A program made the position numbers and the translations under genes. A stretch of DNA of 10,104 nt from DATJPR01 sp035506295 (GTDB lineage Bacteria; Bacteroidota; Ignavibacteria; UBA10030; UBA6906): NCBI GenBank assembly GCA_035506295.1, contig DATJPR010000088.1:1-10104 (forward strand). The letters are read 5' to 3'. Below are positions 1-6,252 of this stretch, piece after piece. How positions within the stretch are numbered: the first letter of the stretch is position 1; each line of letters opens with the position of its first letter. The notes below the pieces were generated by a model. The model saw nothing but the letters and a program-made list of their open reading frames with translations. It was not told the DNA's origin and ran no database searches.

Positions 1-920
1 GTGACGGAGACGAGCATGATGTTCATGATCCCGATCCCACCGACGAGCAGGGAGACGGAAGCAATACTCGCAAGCAAGACGGTGAGGATCTGCGTTGTCG
101 CCGTCGCAGCCTGGGCAATATCGGTTTGGTTCCGGATCGTAAAGTCATCGGGGTCATATGCCGAGATCTTGTGCCGCATCCGCAGCAAGTCGGTGACCTG
201 TTTCTGTGCGGCATCGATGCTCGTCGGGCTTGTCGCAGACACGACAATCTGCCGGAGGTAGGGGAACCGGGAGAGCCGTCGCAGGACCGTCGAGTACGGA
301 GCAATGATGATATCGTCCTGGTCCTGACCCATCGCGTTCTGCCCCTTTTTGGACAAGACTCCAACCACCCGGACCGGAACGTTCCGGATCCTTATCGTCT
401 GACCCACCGGATCGCCGTCGGGGAATAAGTTATCAGCCACCGTCTTGCCGAGAATGCACACCTTTGCAGCCGATTTCACATCCTGGTCCGTAAAATTATC
501 GCCATAGGCGATCGTCCATTTGCGAATTTCAAGATAGTCCGCACCTTCGCCGTCGATGGTGGTTCCCCAGTTGAGGTTTCCGGCGATGACCTGACCGCCG
601 GCCCGTGTCCCCGGAGAAACAAATGCGACAGCGGGGCAATCTCTCTGCATCGCCAGCGCATCGTCCTCCGTGAGGGTTGTCATCGATCCGGCGCCGACGC
701 GGATTCCGCTCTGCTGCTGCGACCCGGGGAAGACAATGAGCACATTGGTTCCCAGGGAAGCGATCTGATCCTTTACTGAGTACTCTGCACCCTGCCCGAT
801 GGCGAGCATGGCAATGACAGCTCCCACGCCGATGATGATCCCCAACATCGTGAGGAACGAGCGCATCTTGTTCCGGCGCAGAGCGCGGAACGCTGAAATG
901 AGAATCGTCAGGAATTTCAT
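1..920 (-). CDS. MacB/FtsX-type ABC transporter permease (3' end cut off by window edge)
   Basis: Inner-membrane permease of a MacB-like ABC exporter, partial: about 306 residues are visible and the C-terminal part lies beyond base 1. The N-terminus begins MKFLTILISAFRALRRNKMRS, followed by a membrane segment rich in Ile/Val/Leu/Met at about residues 22-45 (TMLGIIIGVGAVIAMLAIG), the usual start of the MacB/FtsX family. Residues ~46-270 form the periplasmic MacB-PCD domain, with motifs such as LGKTVADNLFPDGDPVGQTIRI and VVGVLSKKGQ. A second membrane segment begins near residue 280 and contains LLVGGIGIMNIMLVSVT, just where the family's ERT-x-EIG motif would follow. Its ATG overlaps the ATPase stop codon (ATGA), so the two are translationally coupled. 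In E. coli MacB the ATPase and permease are one chain; here they are separate, as in Bacillus YknYZ or LolCDE. The transported substrate cannot be read from the sequence. Confidence 0.93.
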   Translation of the reverse strand, partial: MKFLTILISAFRALRRNKMRSFLTMLGIIIGVGAVIAMLAIGQGAEYSVKDQIASLGTNVLIVFPGSQQQSGIRVGAGSMTTLTEDDALAMQRDCPAVAFVSPGTRAGGQVIAGNLNWGTTIDGEGADYLEIRKWTIAYGDNFTDQDVKSAAKVCILGKTVADNLFPDGDPVGQTIRIRNVPVRVVGVLSKKGQNAMGQDQDDIIIAPYSTVLRRLSRFPYLRQIVVSATSPTSIDAAQKQVTDLLRMRHKISAYDPDDFTIRNQTDIAQAATATTQILTVLLASIASVSLLVGGIGIMNIMLVSV

Positions 921-1696
921 TCCTCATCCTCCTCTTCCGCCGGAAGTTCAGCCATTGCTTCGTCAGCACGTTTCGGTCCCGGGTTCGGCCGGTCAAGCCG
1001 GACCTTCCCATCGCGGAACACGACATGACGTTTTGCGAAACGGGCGATGTCCGGTTCATGCGTGACAAGCACAATGGTAACACCGTCGTCGTTCAGTTGT
1101 TGGAAGAGGCCCATGACCTCGATGCTTGTCCGGCTGTCGAGGTTGCCCGTGGGCTCATCCGCGAGGACAAGACTGGGATCGTTGACAAGGGCTCGCGCGA
1201 TCGCCACCCGTTGCTGCTGCCCGCCAGAGAGCTGGTTGGGGTGATGGTGGATTCGTGAACCCAGCCCCACCCGCTCGAGCGCCGCAACGGCCCTTTGATG
1301 GCGGACCCGTGTCGGTGTCGATCCATACATCAACGGCAATTCGACATTTTCGATCGCGGACGTCCTGGACAGGAGATTGAAGCCCTGGAAGACGAATCCG
1401 ATCTTCTGATTGCGAATCCGTGCCAGAGCGTCGCGCGACAATGTGCCGACGCTGATCTCCTCCAGGAGGTACTGTCCCTTCGAGGGCTTGTCGAGGCACC
1501 CCAGGATGTTCATGAATGTCGACTTGCCCGACCCGGAGGCTCCCATGATGGTGACAAATTCACCCCGATCGATCGAGAGCGTCACCCCGCGAAGCGCATG
1601 GACTTCCATCTCTCCCAATTGGTACGTCTTGGTGACGTGCTCGATGTGAATTAAGCCGTCATGGTGTTCAGGGTTTGGGGACTCGGGCTGAATCAT
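917..1696 (-). CDS. MacB/LolD-type ABC transporter ATP-binding protein
   Basis: Cytoplasmic ATPase subunit (259 aa) that powers the adjacent permease. All ABC motifs are present: Walker A GASGSGKST (52-60), Q-loop Gln104 in GFVFQGFNLL, signature LSGGQQQRVAIARAL (156-170), Walker B LVLADEP (176-182) followed by TGNLDS with the D-loop, and switch His213 in LVTHE. The TGNLDS and GFNLL motifs and the overall length are typical of the MacB/LolD/FtsE branch of export ATPases. The acidic tail (PAEEEDEE) is unremarkable. Its start overlaps the adaptor stop codon (ATGA, 1693-1696) and its stop overlaps the permease start (917-920), so adaptor, ATPase and permease read as one tightly coupled transcript. 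Drug, peptide or lipid cargo cannot be told apart from this protein alone. Confidence 0.96.
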   Translation of the reverse strand: MIQPESPNPEHHDGLIHIEHVTKTYQLGEMEVHALRGVTLSIDRGEFVTIMGASGSGKSTFMNILGCLDKPSKGQYLLEEISVGTLSRDALARIRNQKIGFVFQGFNLLSRTSAIENVELPLMYGSTPTRVRHQRAVAALERVGLGSRIHHHPNQLSGGQQQRVAIARALVNDPSLVLADEPTGNLDSRTSIEVMGLFQQLNDDGVTIVLVTHEPDIARFAKRHVVFRDGKVRLDRPNPGPKRADEAMAELPAEEEDEE

Positions 1697-3192
1697 CGGA
1701 AGCCTCCCACGGGTGAACGCTGTCCCTGACCGCTCAACGGATTGGTAGTCTGATTAGTCGTGGCGTCAGAGTTCGAATTCGCTCCGAGCACGACCTGATC
1801 GCCTGGCTTCAGGGATGTGGAGTTGATGACGGTAAACCTGCCGTCGTTCAGGCCCGTTCTCACAAACACCGGCATCAGCTTCCCCTTGTCGTTCAGCACC
1901 CAGATTCTTCCTGTCCCGGTCCGCTGCACCGCGTCGGATCCGCTTTTCTGATACTCGGGGAATCGTTGTGTCACCCCATATTTCGTCGACCCTTGCGCTT
2001 TCGGTGCAGGGACCACTTTTTCCTCCGCCGCAACCGGCTGGCCGCCGCCTCTTGCCTGGATGGCCGCCCGAACTTCGTTGCGCAGATCGTCCTGATCCAT
2101 TTGTCCGCCATGCGCGGCAAGGATGGAGTCACGGATCGCCTGGAATTGGTGCTGTCCTCCCGCGGCTCCCTTCATGCCATCAGTCTTGCCTCCGCCGGCC
2201 GGATCGGCCCCGGGGCCGCCGTTCGCGGCAAAGAACGCCGCCCGCTGCGACTGCATCTGTGCGCTGTCAACGAGCTCTGCCGGGGGCTGGAACCTCAACG
2301 CCATGTTCGGGACGCGGAGCGCGTCCGGATCGCTCGCCACCATGATCTTCACGTTCGCAGTCATCCCCGGCATCAGCTTGAGCTGATCGTTGTTGACATC
2401 GATGATCACGGTATAATTGACCACGTTCGATATCGATTGAGGGACAAGCCATATCTTTGAGACAGTTCCTGAGAACTTCTCGTCCGGGTAAGCGTCGACC
2501 GTGAAGGTTGCCGTTTGCCCGATGGAAACCGCTCCGATATCGGATTCGTCCACGACTGTCTGCACCTGCATCTTATGGAGATCGTTTGCGATCGTGTAGA
2601 GTGTCGGAGACGAAAGGCTCGCCGCCACTGTTTGGCCGACATTGACCGCTCGATTGATGACGACGCCGTTGATGGGAGCGTAGATCGTTGCATACGCAAG
2701 GTTGATCTTGGTCCGGACGAGCGCTGCTTCGGCGGATTTTACGGATGCCGAGTCGGAGAGATACGTGGTGTAGGCGACATCATAGTCAGCTTGAGACTCG
2801 AGCTGGCGTTGAAACAGATCCCTCATGCGGAAATAAGCCCTTCGACTCTGCTCGATCTGCGCGCGCGTTTTTTCCAGGCTTGCCTCGGCATCGCGCACCG
2901 CCTGACTCAGAAAGGTGGAATCGATCTGGGCGATCACCTCACCTTCCTTCACGATGGAGTTGTAGTCGGCGTACAGTCTTGAGACGATCCCGGACACCTG
3001 CGTTCCCACGTCAACGGAAATGACGGGATTGACGGTCCCCGTCGCTGAGACGACCACGGCGATGCTTCCCTTTGAGACCTTGTCGAGGCGGAAGTCATAC
3101 TTTGGATTGGTGCTTCGTCCAAACAAGAAATAAGCGAGAACGGCGAGGACAAGCACCCCCGCGCCCGAGACAATTACCACCCTGCGTTTCAT
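1693..3192 (-). CDS. MacA/HlyD-like periplasmic adaptor (membrane fusion protein) with a long low-complexity insert
   Basis: Periplasmic adaptor (499 aa) linking the inner-membrane ABC pump to an outer-membrane channel. Residues 4-24 are a single N-terminal membrane anchor. Residues ~42-95 hold the first lipoyl half (SATGTVNPVISVDVGTQVSG, VKEGEVIAQID). Residues ~96-165 form an alpha-helical hairpin, ~166-205 the second lipoyl half (YAPINGVVINRAVNVGQTV), and ~206-300 the beta-barrel (VDESDIGAVSIGQTATFTVDAYP, LMPGMTANVKI, ALRVPNMALRF). Residues ~428-471 are the membrane-proximal domain (GRIWVLNDKGKLMPVFVRTGLNDGRFTV, LKPGDQVVLG). Between VPNMALRF and this last domain lies an insert of about 120 residues rich in Gly, Ala, Gln and Asp, which makes the protein much longer than E. 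coli MacA (about 370 aa). An AAGG Shine-Dalgarno lies 6 nt before the ATG and overlaps the receiver gene's stop region. No partner TolC gene is in the window. Confidence 0.94.
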   Translation of the reverse strand: MKRRVVIVSGAGVLVLAVLAYFLFGRSTNPKYDFRLDKVSKGSIAVVVSATGTVNPVISVDVGTQVSGIVSRLYADYNSIVKEGEVIAQIDSTFLSQAVRDAEASLEKTRAQIEQSRRAYFRMRDLFQRQLESQADYDVAYTTYLSDSASVKSAEAALVRTKINLAYATIYAPINGVVINRAVNVGQTVAASLSSPTLYTIANDLHKMQVQTVVDESDIGAVSIGQTATFTVDAYPDEKFSGTVSKIWLVPQSISNVVNYTVIIDVNNDQLKLMPGMTANVKIMVASDPDALRVPNMALRFQPPAELVDSAQMQSQRAAFFAANGGPGADPAGGGKTDGMKGAAGGQHQFQAIRDSILAAHGGQMDQDDLRNEVRAAIQARGGGQPVAAEEKVVPAPKAQGSTKYGVTQRFPEYQKSGSDAVQRTGTGRIWVLNDKGKLMPVFVRTGLNDGRFTVINSTSLKPGDQVVLGANSNSDATTNQTTNPLSGQGQRSPVGGFR

Positions 3193-3194
3193 GG

Positions 3195-3596
3195 TTAACC
3201 TTGTGAAGAATGGTGTATTTTGTGACGCATCGTCGATTTCGCTGCAAGTTTTGTCAGCATCGAGACCATTGCCTGCAACTCACTCGATTTCTCGTAAAAA
3301 TGGTCGGCCCCCGCCGCAAAACAAATCGCTTGATACTCGCTTCGTGTCCCCACGGTCAGCATGATGACGGTCGGTGCGGGGTTCGATTGCTTCACGGCAG
3401 CCAGCACATCCAGACCGGTTCCGCCCGGCATGCGGAAGTCCAGAATGACCAGATCCGGCTTGCTCCTCCGGATCCCTTTGATCGCCTCTTTGACGTCTCC
3501 TGCAACACCGATCACGTCAATGCCGGCGATGCCTCCGAGGATTGCGGTCAATCGGTTTCGGAACTCCACATTGTCATCTGCCATGAACAACTTCAT
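3195..3596 (-). CDS. stand-alone CheY-like response-regulator receiver protein
   Basis: Single receiver domain of 133 aa with no DNA-binding or enzymatic output domain. Phosphorylation residues are intact: the acidic pair Asp7-Asp8 (FMADDN), phospho-acceptor Asp53 (LVILDFRMPGGTG), Thr81 (IMLTVG) and Lys103 (FYEKSS). The C-terminus is a short basic/polar tail (MRHKIHHSSQG). The start at MKLFMADD is chosen because an AGGAG lies 7 nt upstream and the receiver fold begins at this Met; the longer frame upstream has no such support. It is the first gene of the efflux operon: the adaptor ATG follows its stop codon after 2 nt. The neighbouring kinase is a candidate phospho-donor. Possible roles, all inferred, are a phosphate sink, a competitor of the LuxR-type regulator, or a partner-binding switch. 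Confidence 0.92.
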   Translation of the reverse strand: MKLFMADDNVEFRNRLTAILGGIAGIDVIGVAGDVKEAIKGIRRSKPDLVILDFRMPGGTGLDVLAAVKQSNPAPTVIMLTVGTRSEYQAICFAAGADHFYEKSSELQAMVSMLTKLAAKSTMRHKIHHSSQG

Positions 3597-3603
3597 CGTC
3601 AAT

Positions 3604-3608
3604 CTCCT
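3604..3608 (-). promoter_or_regulatory. Shine-Dalgarno AGGAG for the receiver gene
   Basis: AGGAG on the minus strand, 7 nt before the ATG at 3596. This fixes the start of the receiver-only gene and argues against the 21-codon N-terminal extension that the open frame would permit. Confidence 0.75.
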
Positions 3609-3726
3609 GTAAGAAGGTACGGAAGCGGCGCAAGAGAGTCGGTCGCAGGAAAAGCACAATGTCTGTCATTCCTTTGACAATCTGATGTCGTGGTTCGTAC
3701 GACAAAGAGCTGGAGGTGCAGGAAGG

Positions 3727-3790
3727 GGGGAGAAAGGGTGAAGGGGAGAACGGGAGAAGGGGAGAACGGGGGAACGGGAGAATGGGAGAA
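3727..3790. repeat. tandem array of eight 8-bp units, consensus NGGGAGAA (plus strand)
   Basis: Eight contiguous octamers on the plus strand: ggggagaa, agggtgaa, ggggagaa, cgggagaa, ggggagaa, cgggggaa, cgggagaa, tgggagaa. Only the first base varies freely; two units carry an internal substitution. The array ends exactly at the TAG stop codon of the LuxR-type regulator (3791-3793). The plus strand has at least eight G-tracts of three or more bases and so could form G-quadruplexes. The RNA transcribed from the regulator side is C/U-rich and almost free of G, which is the composition of a Rho utilisation site. The gap between this array and the receiver gene (3597-3726) holds the AGGAG site and no recognised gene. 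A function for the array is inference. Confidence 0.9.
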
Positions 3791-4438
3791 CTACAATACG
3801 AGATTGTGCTTTATGGCGTAGTGCGTGATCTCAGCGCTGGTCTTCATGTCGAGTTTCTTGAGAATGCGCGCGCGGAGCGTGCTGACGCTGCTGACACTGA
3901 TCGAGAGTTCGCCGGATATTTGCTTCACAGTTTTCCCGGACCCGATCATGCACATCACCTGGTATTCCCGGTCGGAAAGCCTCTGATGCAGCGGCGCGTC
4001 TCCATTTTTTGTGATGTCTGTCGCCAGCTGTTCCGCAACATCCTCGCTGATATACTTTCTCCCGGTGGCAATCCTGCGGATTGCTTCAATCAATTCGGCA
4101 GACGCTTTGTTCTTGGTCAAATACCCGGCCGCGCCGGCCTTGATCGCGCGCGAGGCATACTGGTCTTCGGGATACATGCTCAACACAAGGACGTGGAGCT
4201 GCGGTTTGATTCTCTTCAGTTGTTTCAGCACATCGATGCCGTCTCTGCCCGGCATGGAGATATCGAGGACCACCACATCGACGGCGAGTCGCCGAATCTT
4301 CTCCAGGACTTCGCGCGAATCACTGGCCTCACCAACAACGGAATAGCCGGGAGTGGCGGCGAGGACTTGCTTGACGCCTTCCCTGAACATTGTGTGGTCG
4401 TCAGCGAGGAGAATGCGGATGTTCGATGTCTGACTCAT
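3791..4438 (-). CDS. NarL/LuxR-family response regulator (receiver + HTH)
   Basis: DNA-binding response regulator of 215 aa. Receiver domain at residues 7-125: Asp13-Asp14 (LLADDH), phospho-acceptor Asp59 (VVVLDISMPGRDG), Ser87 (LVLSMYPE) and Lys109 (GYLTKNK). C-terminal LuxR-type helix-turn-helix at ~155-213 (LSDREYQVMCMIGSGKTVKQIS, then SVSSVSTLRARILKKLDMKTSAEITHYAIKHNLV). The start at MSQTSNIRILL is preferred: it overlaps the kinase stop codon by ATGA (4435-4438), the usual coupling of a NarL-type pair, and it places the receiver fold at the N-terminus. No independent Shine-Dalgarno is evident, consistent with coupled translation. It is the likely partner of the adjacent kinase, and the downstream efflux operon is a reasonable but unproven target. 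Confidence 0.95.
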   Translation of the reverse strand: MSQTSNIRILLADDHTMFREGVKQVLAATPGYSVVGEASDSREVLEKIRRLAVDVVVLDISMPGRDGIDVLKQLKRIKPQLHVLVLSMYPEDQYASRAIKAGAAGYLTKNKASAELIEAIRRIATGRKYISEDVAEQLATDITKNGDAPLHQRLSDREYQVMCMIGSGKTVKQISGELSISVSSVSTLRARILKKLDMKTSAEITHYAIKHNLVL

Positions 4439-6030
4439 GACTTCATCGGAACGGTCACGGTAACTTCGGTTCCCTTCCCCTGCCTTCCGCTGAAGGCAAC
4501 ATTCCCGCCCCATGGAAGAACCCGTTCCCGCATCCCGGCGAGACCGGTCGATTTGGGATCTTTGATCCTGAGCAATGGAATCCCCCGACCATTGTCCTTT
4601 ACCAGCAGTTGTATTTCGTTGCTGTGTTCCGCCAGCTGCACGTCCACTTTCGTCGCCTTTGCATGGCGCAGGACGTTGGTGAGAGCTTCCTGCAGAATCC
4701 TGAAGAGCGCTGTCGACCGTTCTGCATCCAGGGCAAGATCCGGTGGGTCAACGGAAATCCTGCAGCGGATCTTCGTTCTCTTCTGGAATTGCGCAACAGC
4801 CCATTCGGCTGCAGCGCCTAGCCCGAGGTTGTCCAGTAACGTCGGTCGCAGATCGGAAGATATTCGCTGCACCGAACGGATTGCGGAGTCGATCATTGCG
4901 GTCATCGACTTCGACTTGTTGAGGAGATCCGATTCAGCGGGGGGCAGTCGCCTCTGGATGATCCCCAGGTCGAGCTGGAGAAGCGAAAGTTCCTGTCCCA
5001 ACTCGTCGTGAAGGTCCCGGGCAATGCGCTTACGTTCTTCTTCGATAACTGTCCGGGTCCGTCGGGAGAGCTCACGGAGCTGCTCGCGCGACGTGTGAAG
5101 GTCCTCTTCGGCGCGTTTGCGTTCTGTCAGCACGGCAACGTAGTTGGCCAACCCCTCGATCCATTGACCTGTTTCTTCCTTGATCTCGACGATCTCCGTG
5201 TGGGCAAGGTTCAGACATCCGAAGATCTTTCCTCCAACCTTCATGGGATAGCCGACGAAGGTCTGCGCGTGCGTTTGGTGGAGAACCTTGCCGCGGTATT
5301 CGGGGTGGCGCGATATATTCGTAATGATGAGAGGCTTCCCGGTCCGCACGACGATCCCGGAAAGCGTTTTTCCCAACGGCAGTTCCATGGATAGACGAGA
5401 CGTTTTCGCACCGGCACCCATCAGGCCGTGAAGAACGATCGTCTCTCGCGCTTCATCAACAAGGGCGATCACGGCAATCGGGAATCCCGTCGCCGAGCGG
5501 ATCTCGTTGACGATATCGCGGTACGATTCCTCGAGTGAACGGGTCGAGAGAGCGATTTGCGAAAGCCGGTGGAAGGTGAGCAACTCCCTGTTTCGCCTGA
5601 CGAGAGTCTCCCTGCTTCGCAAACGTCGCGTGATGTCCCGGGCCACGGCCACAAGACCGACCACCGTACCATTCTCGCTCTTATAGGGAGAGACGTTCAA
5701 TGATACGTTGAATCGCTGATCGGTTTTCCCCCTGCACATTGTCTCAAACTGGCGGATCTCTTCCCCGCGGCGCACTCGCTGGAGCATCCGGTGCGCCTCG
5801 CGGAGATGCTCATGAGCGATGATCCGCGAGATTGGGTTCCCCTTGATATCTCCAGCCGTCCAGCCGAAAAGCCTTTCCGCGGCCGAGTTCCAGCTGACGA
5901 TGGTCCCCTGGCCATTCAAGCCGATGATCGGGTCATGGGAGGTCGCCATGAGGGTTGACAGGAAGGAGGGTGCGTGTTCCGCTTCGCCACGCCGCGTGCG
6001 CGCTTTCGAAGACCTGGGATTCATAACCAT
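4435..6030 (-). CDS. soluble PAS-GAF sensor histidine kinase, NarL/DegS type (HisKA_3 + HATPase_c)
   Basis: Cytoplasmic sensor kinase of 531 aa with no membrane segment. A PAS domain with PAC tail spans ~22-135 (DPIIGLNGQGTIVSWNSAAERLFGW, VGLVAVARDITRR). A GAF domain spans ~160-300 (PLGKTLSGIVVRTGKPLIITNIS, FVGYPMKVGGKIFGCLNLAH). A coiled linker leads to the HisKA_3 dimerisation box EEERKRIARDLHDELGQELS, with phospho-acceptor His341, and the LRPTLLDNLGL motif (394-404). The ATPase domain has its N-box around 444-460 (RILQEALTNVLRHAKAT), DNGRGI at 479-484 and GLAGMRERV at 496-504. The signal is intracellular: the PAS/GAF pair could bind a small ligand, flavin, haem or other cofactor, but no diagnostic cysteine or histidine set was recognised. 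Met1 and Met3 are both possible starts, and neither has a clear Shine-Dalgarno. Confidence 0.95.
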   Translation of the reverse strand: MVMNPRSSKARTRRGEAEHAPSFLSTLMATSHDPIIGLNGQGTIVSWNSAAERLFGWTAGDIKGNPISRIIAHEHLREAHRMLQRVRRGEEIRQFETMCRGKTDQRFNVSLNVSPYKSENGTVVGLVAVARDITRRLRSRETLVRRNRELLTFHRLSQIALSTRSLEESYRDIVNEIRSATGFPIAVIALVDEARETIVLHGLMGAGAKTSRLSMELPLGKTLSGIVVRTGKPLIITNISRHPEYRGKVLHQTHAQTFVGYPMKVGGKIFGCLNLAHTEIVEIKEETGQWIEGLANYVAVLTERKRAEEDLHTSREQLRELSRRTRTVIEEERKRIARDLHDELGQELSLLQLDLGIIQRRLPPAESDLLNKSKSMTAMIDSAIRSVQRISSDLRPTLLDNLGLGAAAEWAVAQFQKRTKIRCRISVDPPDLALDAERSTALFRILQEALTNVLRHAKATKVDVQLAEHSNEIQLLVKDNGRGIPLLRIKDPKSTGLAGMRERVLPWGGNVAFSGRQGKGTEVTVTVPMKS

Positions 6031-6064
6031 GTGGTCCGATGGGTTTTGATCAACCGTCGGTCAA

Positions 6065-6096
6065 GAAATATATGTGAACCCCCATAGAAATACAAA
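6065..6096 (-). promoter_or_regulatory. candidate Bacteroidota-type promoter for the kinase-regulator operon
   Basis: On the minus strand, TTTG (6096-6093), a 20-nt spacer and TATATTTC (6072-6065) fit the Bacteroidota pattern TTTG-N19-21-TAnnTTTG, except that the last base is C. Transcription would start near 6058, about 28 nt before the kinase ATG. Such short patterns occur by chance, so this is only a candidate. The rest of the divergent intergenic region (6031-6252) contains no recognisable gene. Confidence 0.3.
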
Positions 6097-6204
6097 GCAG
6101 GTTTTGACTCGTCCCTTTTCCACGCTGTCCATGACCGTTAGCTGCAAACTGCCAGACGCCATTGATGTCGTATTGCTCTGGCATTCGAGGAATACTCTTC
6201 TATT

Positions 6205-6232
6205 TTGAACTATAGCAGCGGCGCTCCATAAC
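6205..6232 (+). promoter_or_regulatory. weak candidate sigma70-like promoter for purU
   Basis: TTGAAC (6205-6210), a 16-nt spacer and CATAAC (6227-6232) match the -35 and -10 consensus at four of six bases each. The -10 would lie about 20 nt from the GTG start, which leaves a very short leader. Low confidence. Confidence 0.18.
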
Positions 6233-6240
6233 AATCACGC

Positions 6241-6247
6241 GGAGAAG
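6241..6247 (+). promoter_or_regulatory. Shine-Dalgarno GGAGAAG deciding the purU GTG start
   Basis: GGAGAAG ends 5 nt before the GTG at 6253, which supports this non-ATG start. The encoded N-terminus (MSQERLTAVLLWSCPDRKG) then begins right at the ACT domain, as in other PurU proteins. Confidence 0.7.
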
Positions 6248-6252
6248 ACTCA

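Noticed and set aside
529..1083. 184-codon minus-strand frame across the ATPase end and permease start
   Set aside because: A different frame from both real genes, and its arginine-rich composition is that of an out-of-frame reading. The true permease frame is open to the left edge and has clear family motifs.
1966..2460. 164-codon plus-strand open frame
   Set aside because: It is antisense to the adaptor gene and its residues show no family pattern; a GC-rich shadow.
3597..3659. 21-residue N-terminal extension of the receiver protein
   Set aside because: The internal ATG at 3596 has AGGAG at 7 nt and starts at the receiver fold; the extension has no start signal and unusual composition (MCFSCDRLSC).
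3674..3703. TTGACA with TACGAC 18 nt downstream on the plus strand
   Set aside because: The -35 is perfect, but the -10 matches only three of six bases and the strand has no gene; antisense transcription into the regulator is not supported by anything else.
3727..3790. Octamer array considered as a CRISPR array
   Set aside because: The units are 8 bp with no spacers and there are no cas genes nearby.
4439..4513. 25-residue N-terminal extension of the LuxR-type regulator
   Set aside because: It would overlap the kinase gene by about 79 bp; the ATGA overlap start is the normal arrangement and matches the receiver domain boundary.
3716..5011. 431-codon plus-strand open frame, long enough to look like a gene
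   Set aside because: It lies antisense to the LuxR-type regulator and the kinase C-terminus, whose motifs are unmistakable, and its N-terminus is merely the translated octamer repeat. No recognisable domain or ribosome site.
6131..6208. 25-residue plus-strand ORF (MTVSCKLPDAIDVVLLWHS...) in the divergent intergenic region
   Set aside because: No Shine-Dalgarno and no recognisable peptide feature; expected by chance.
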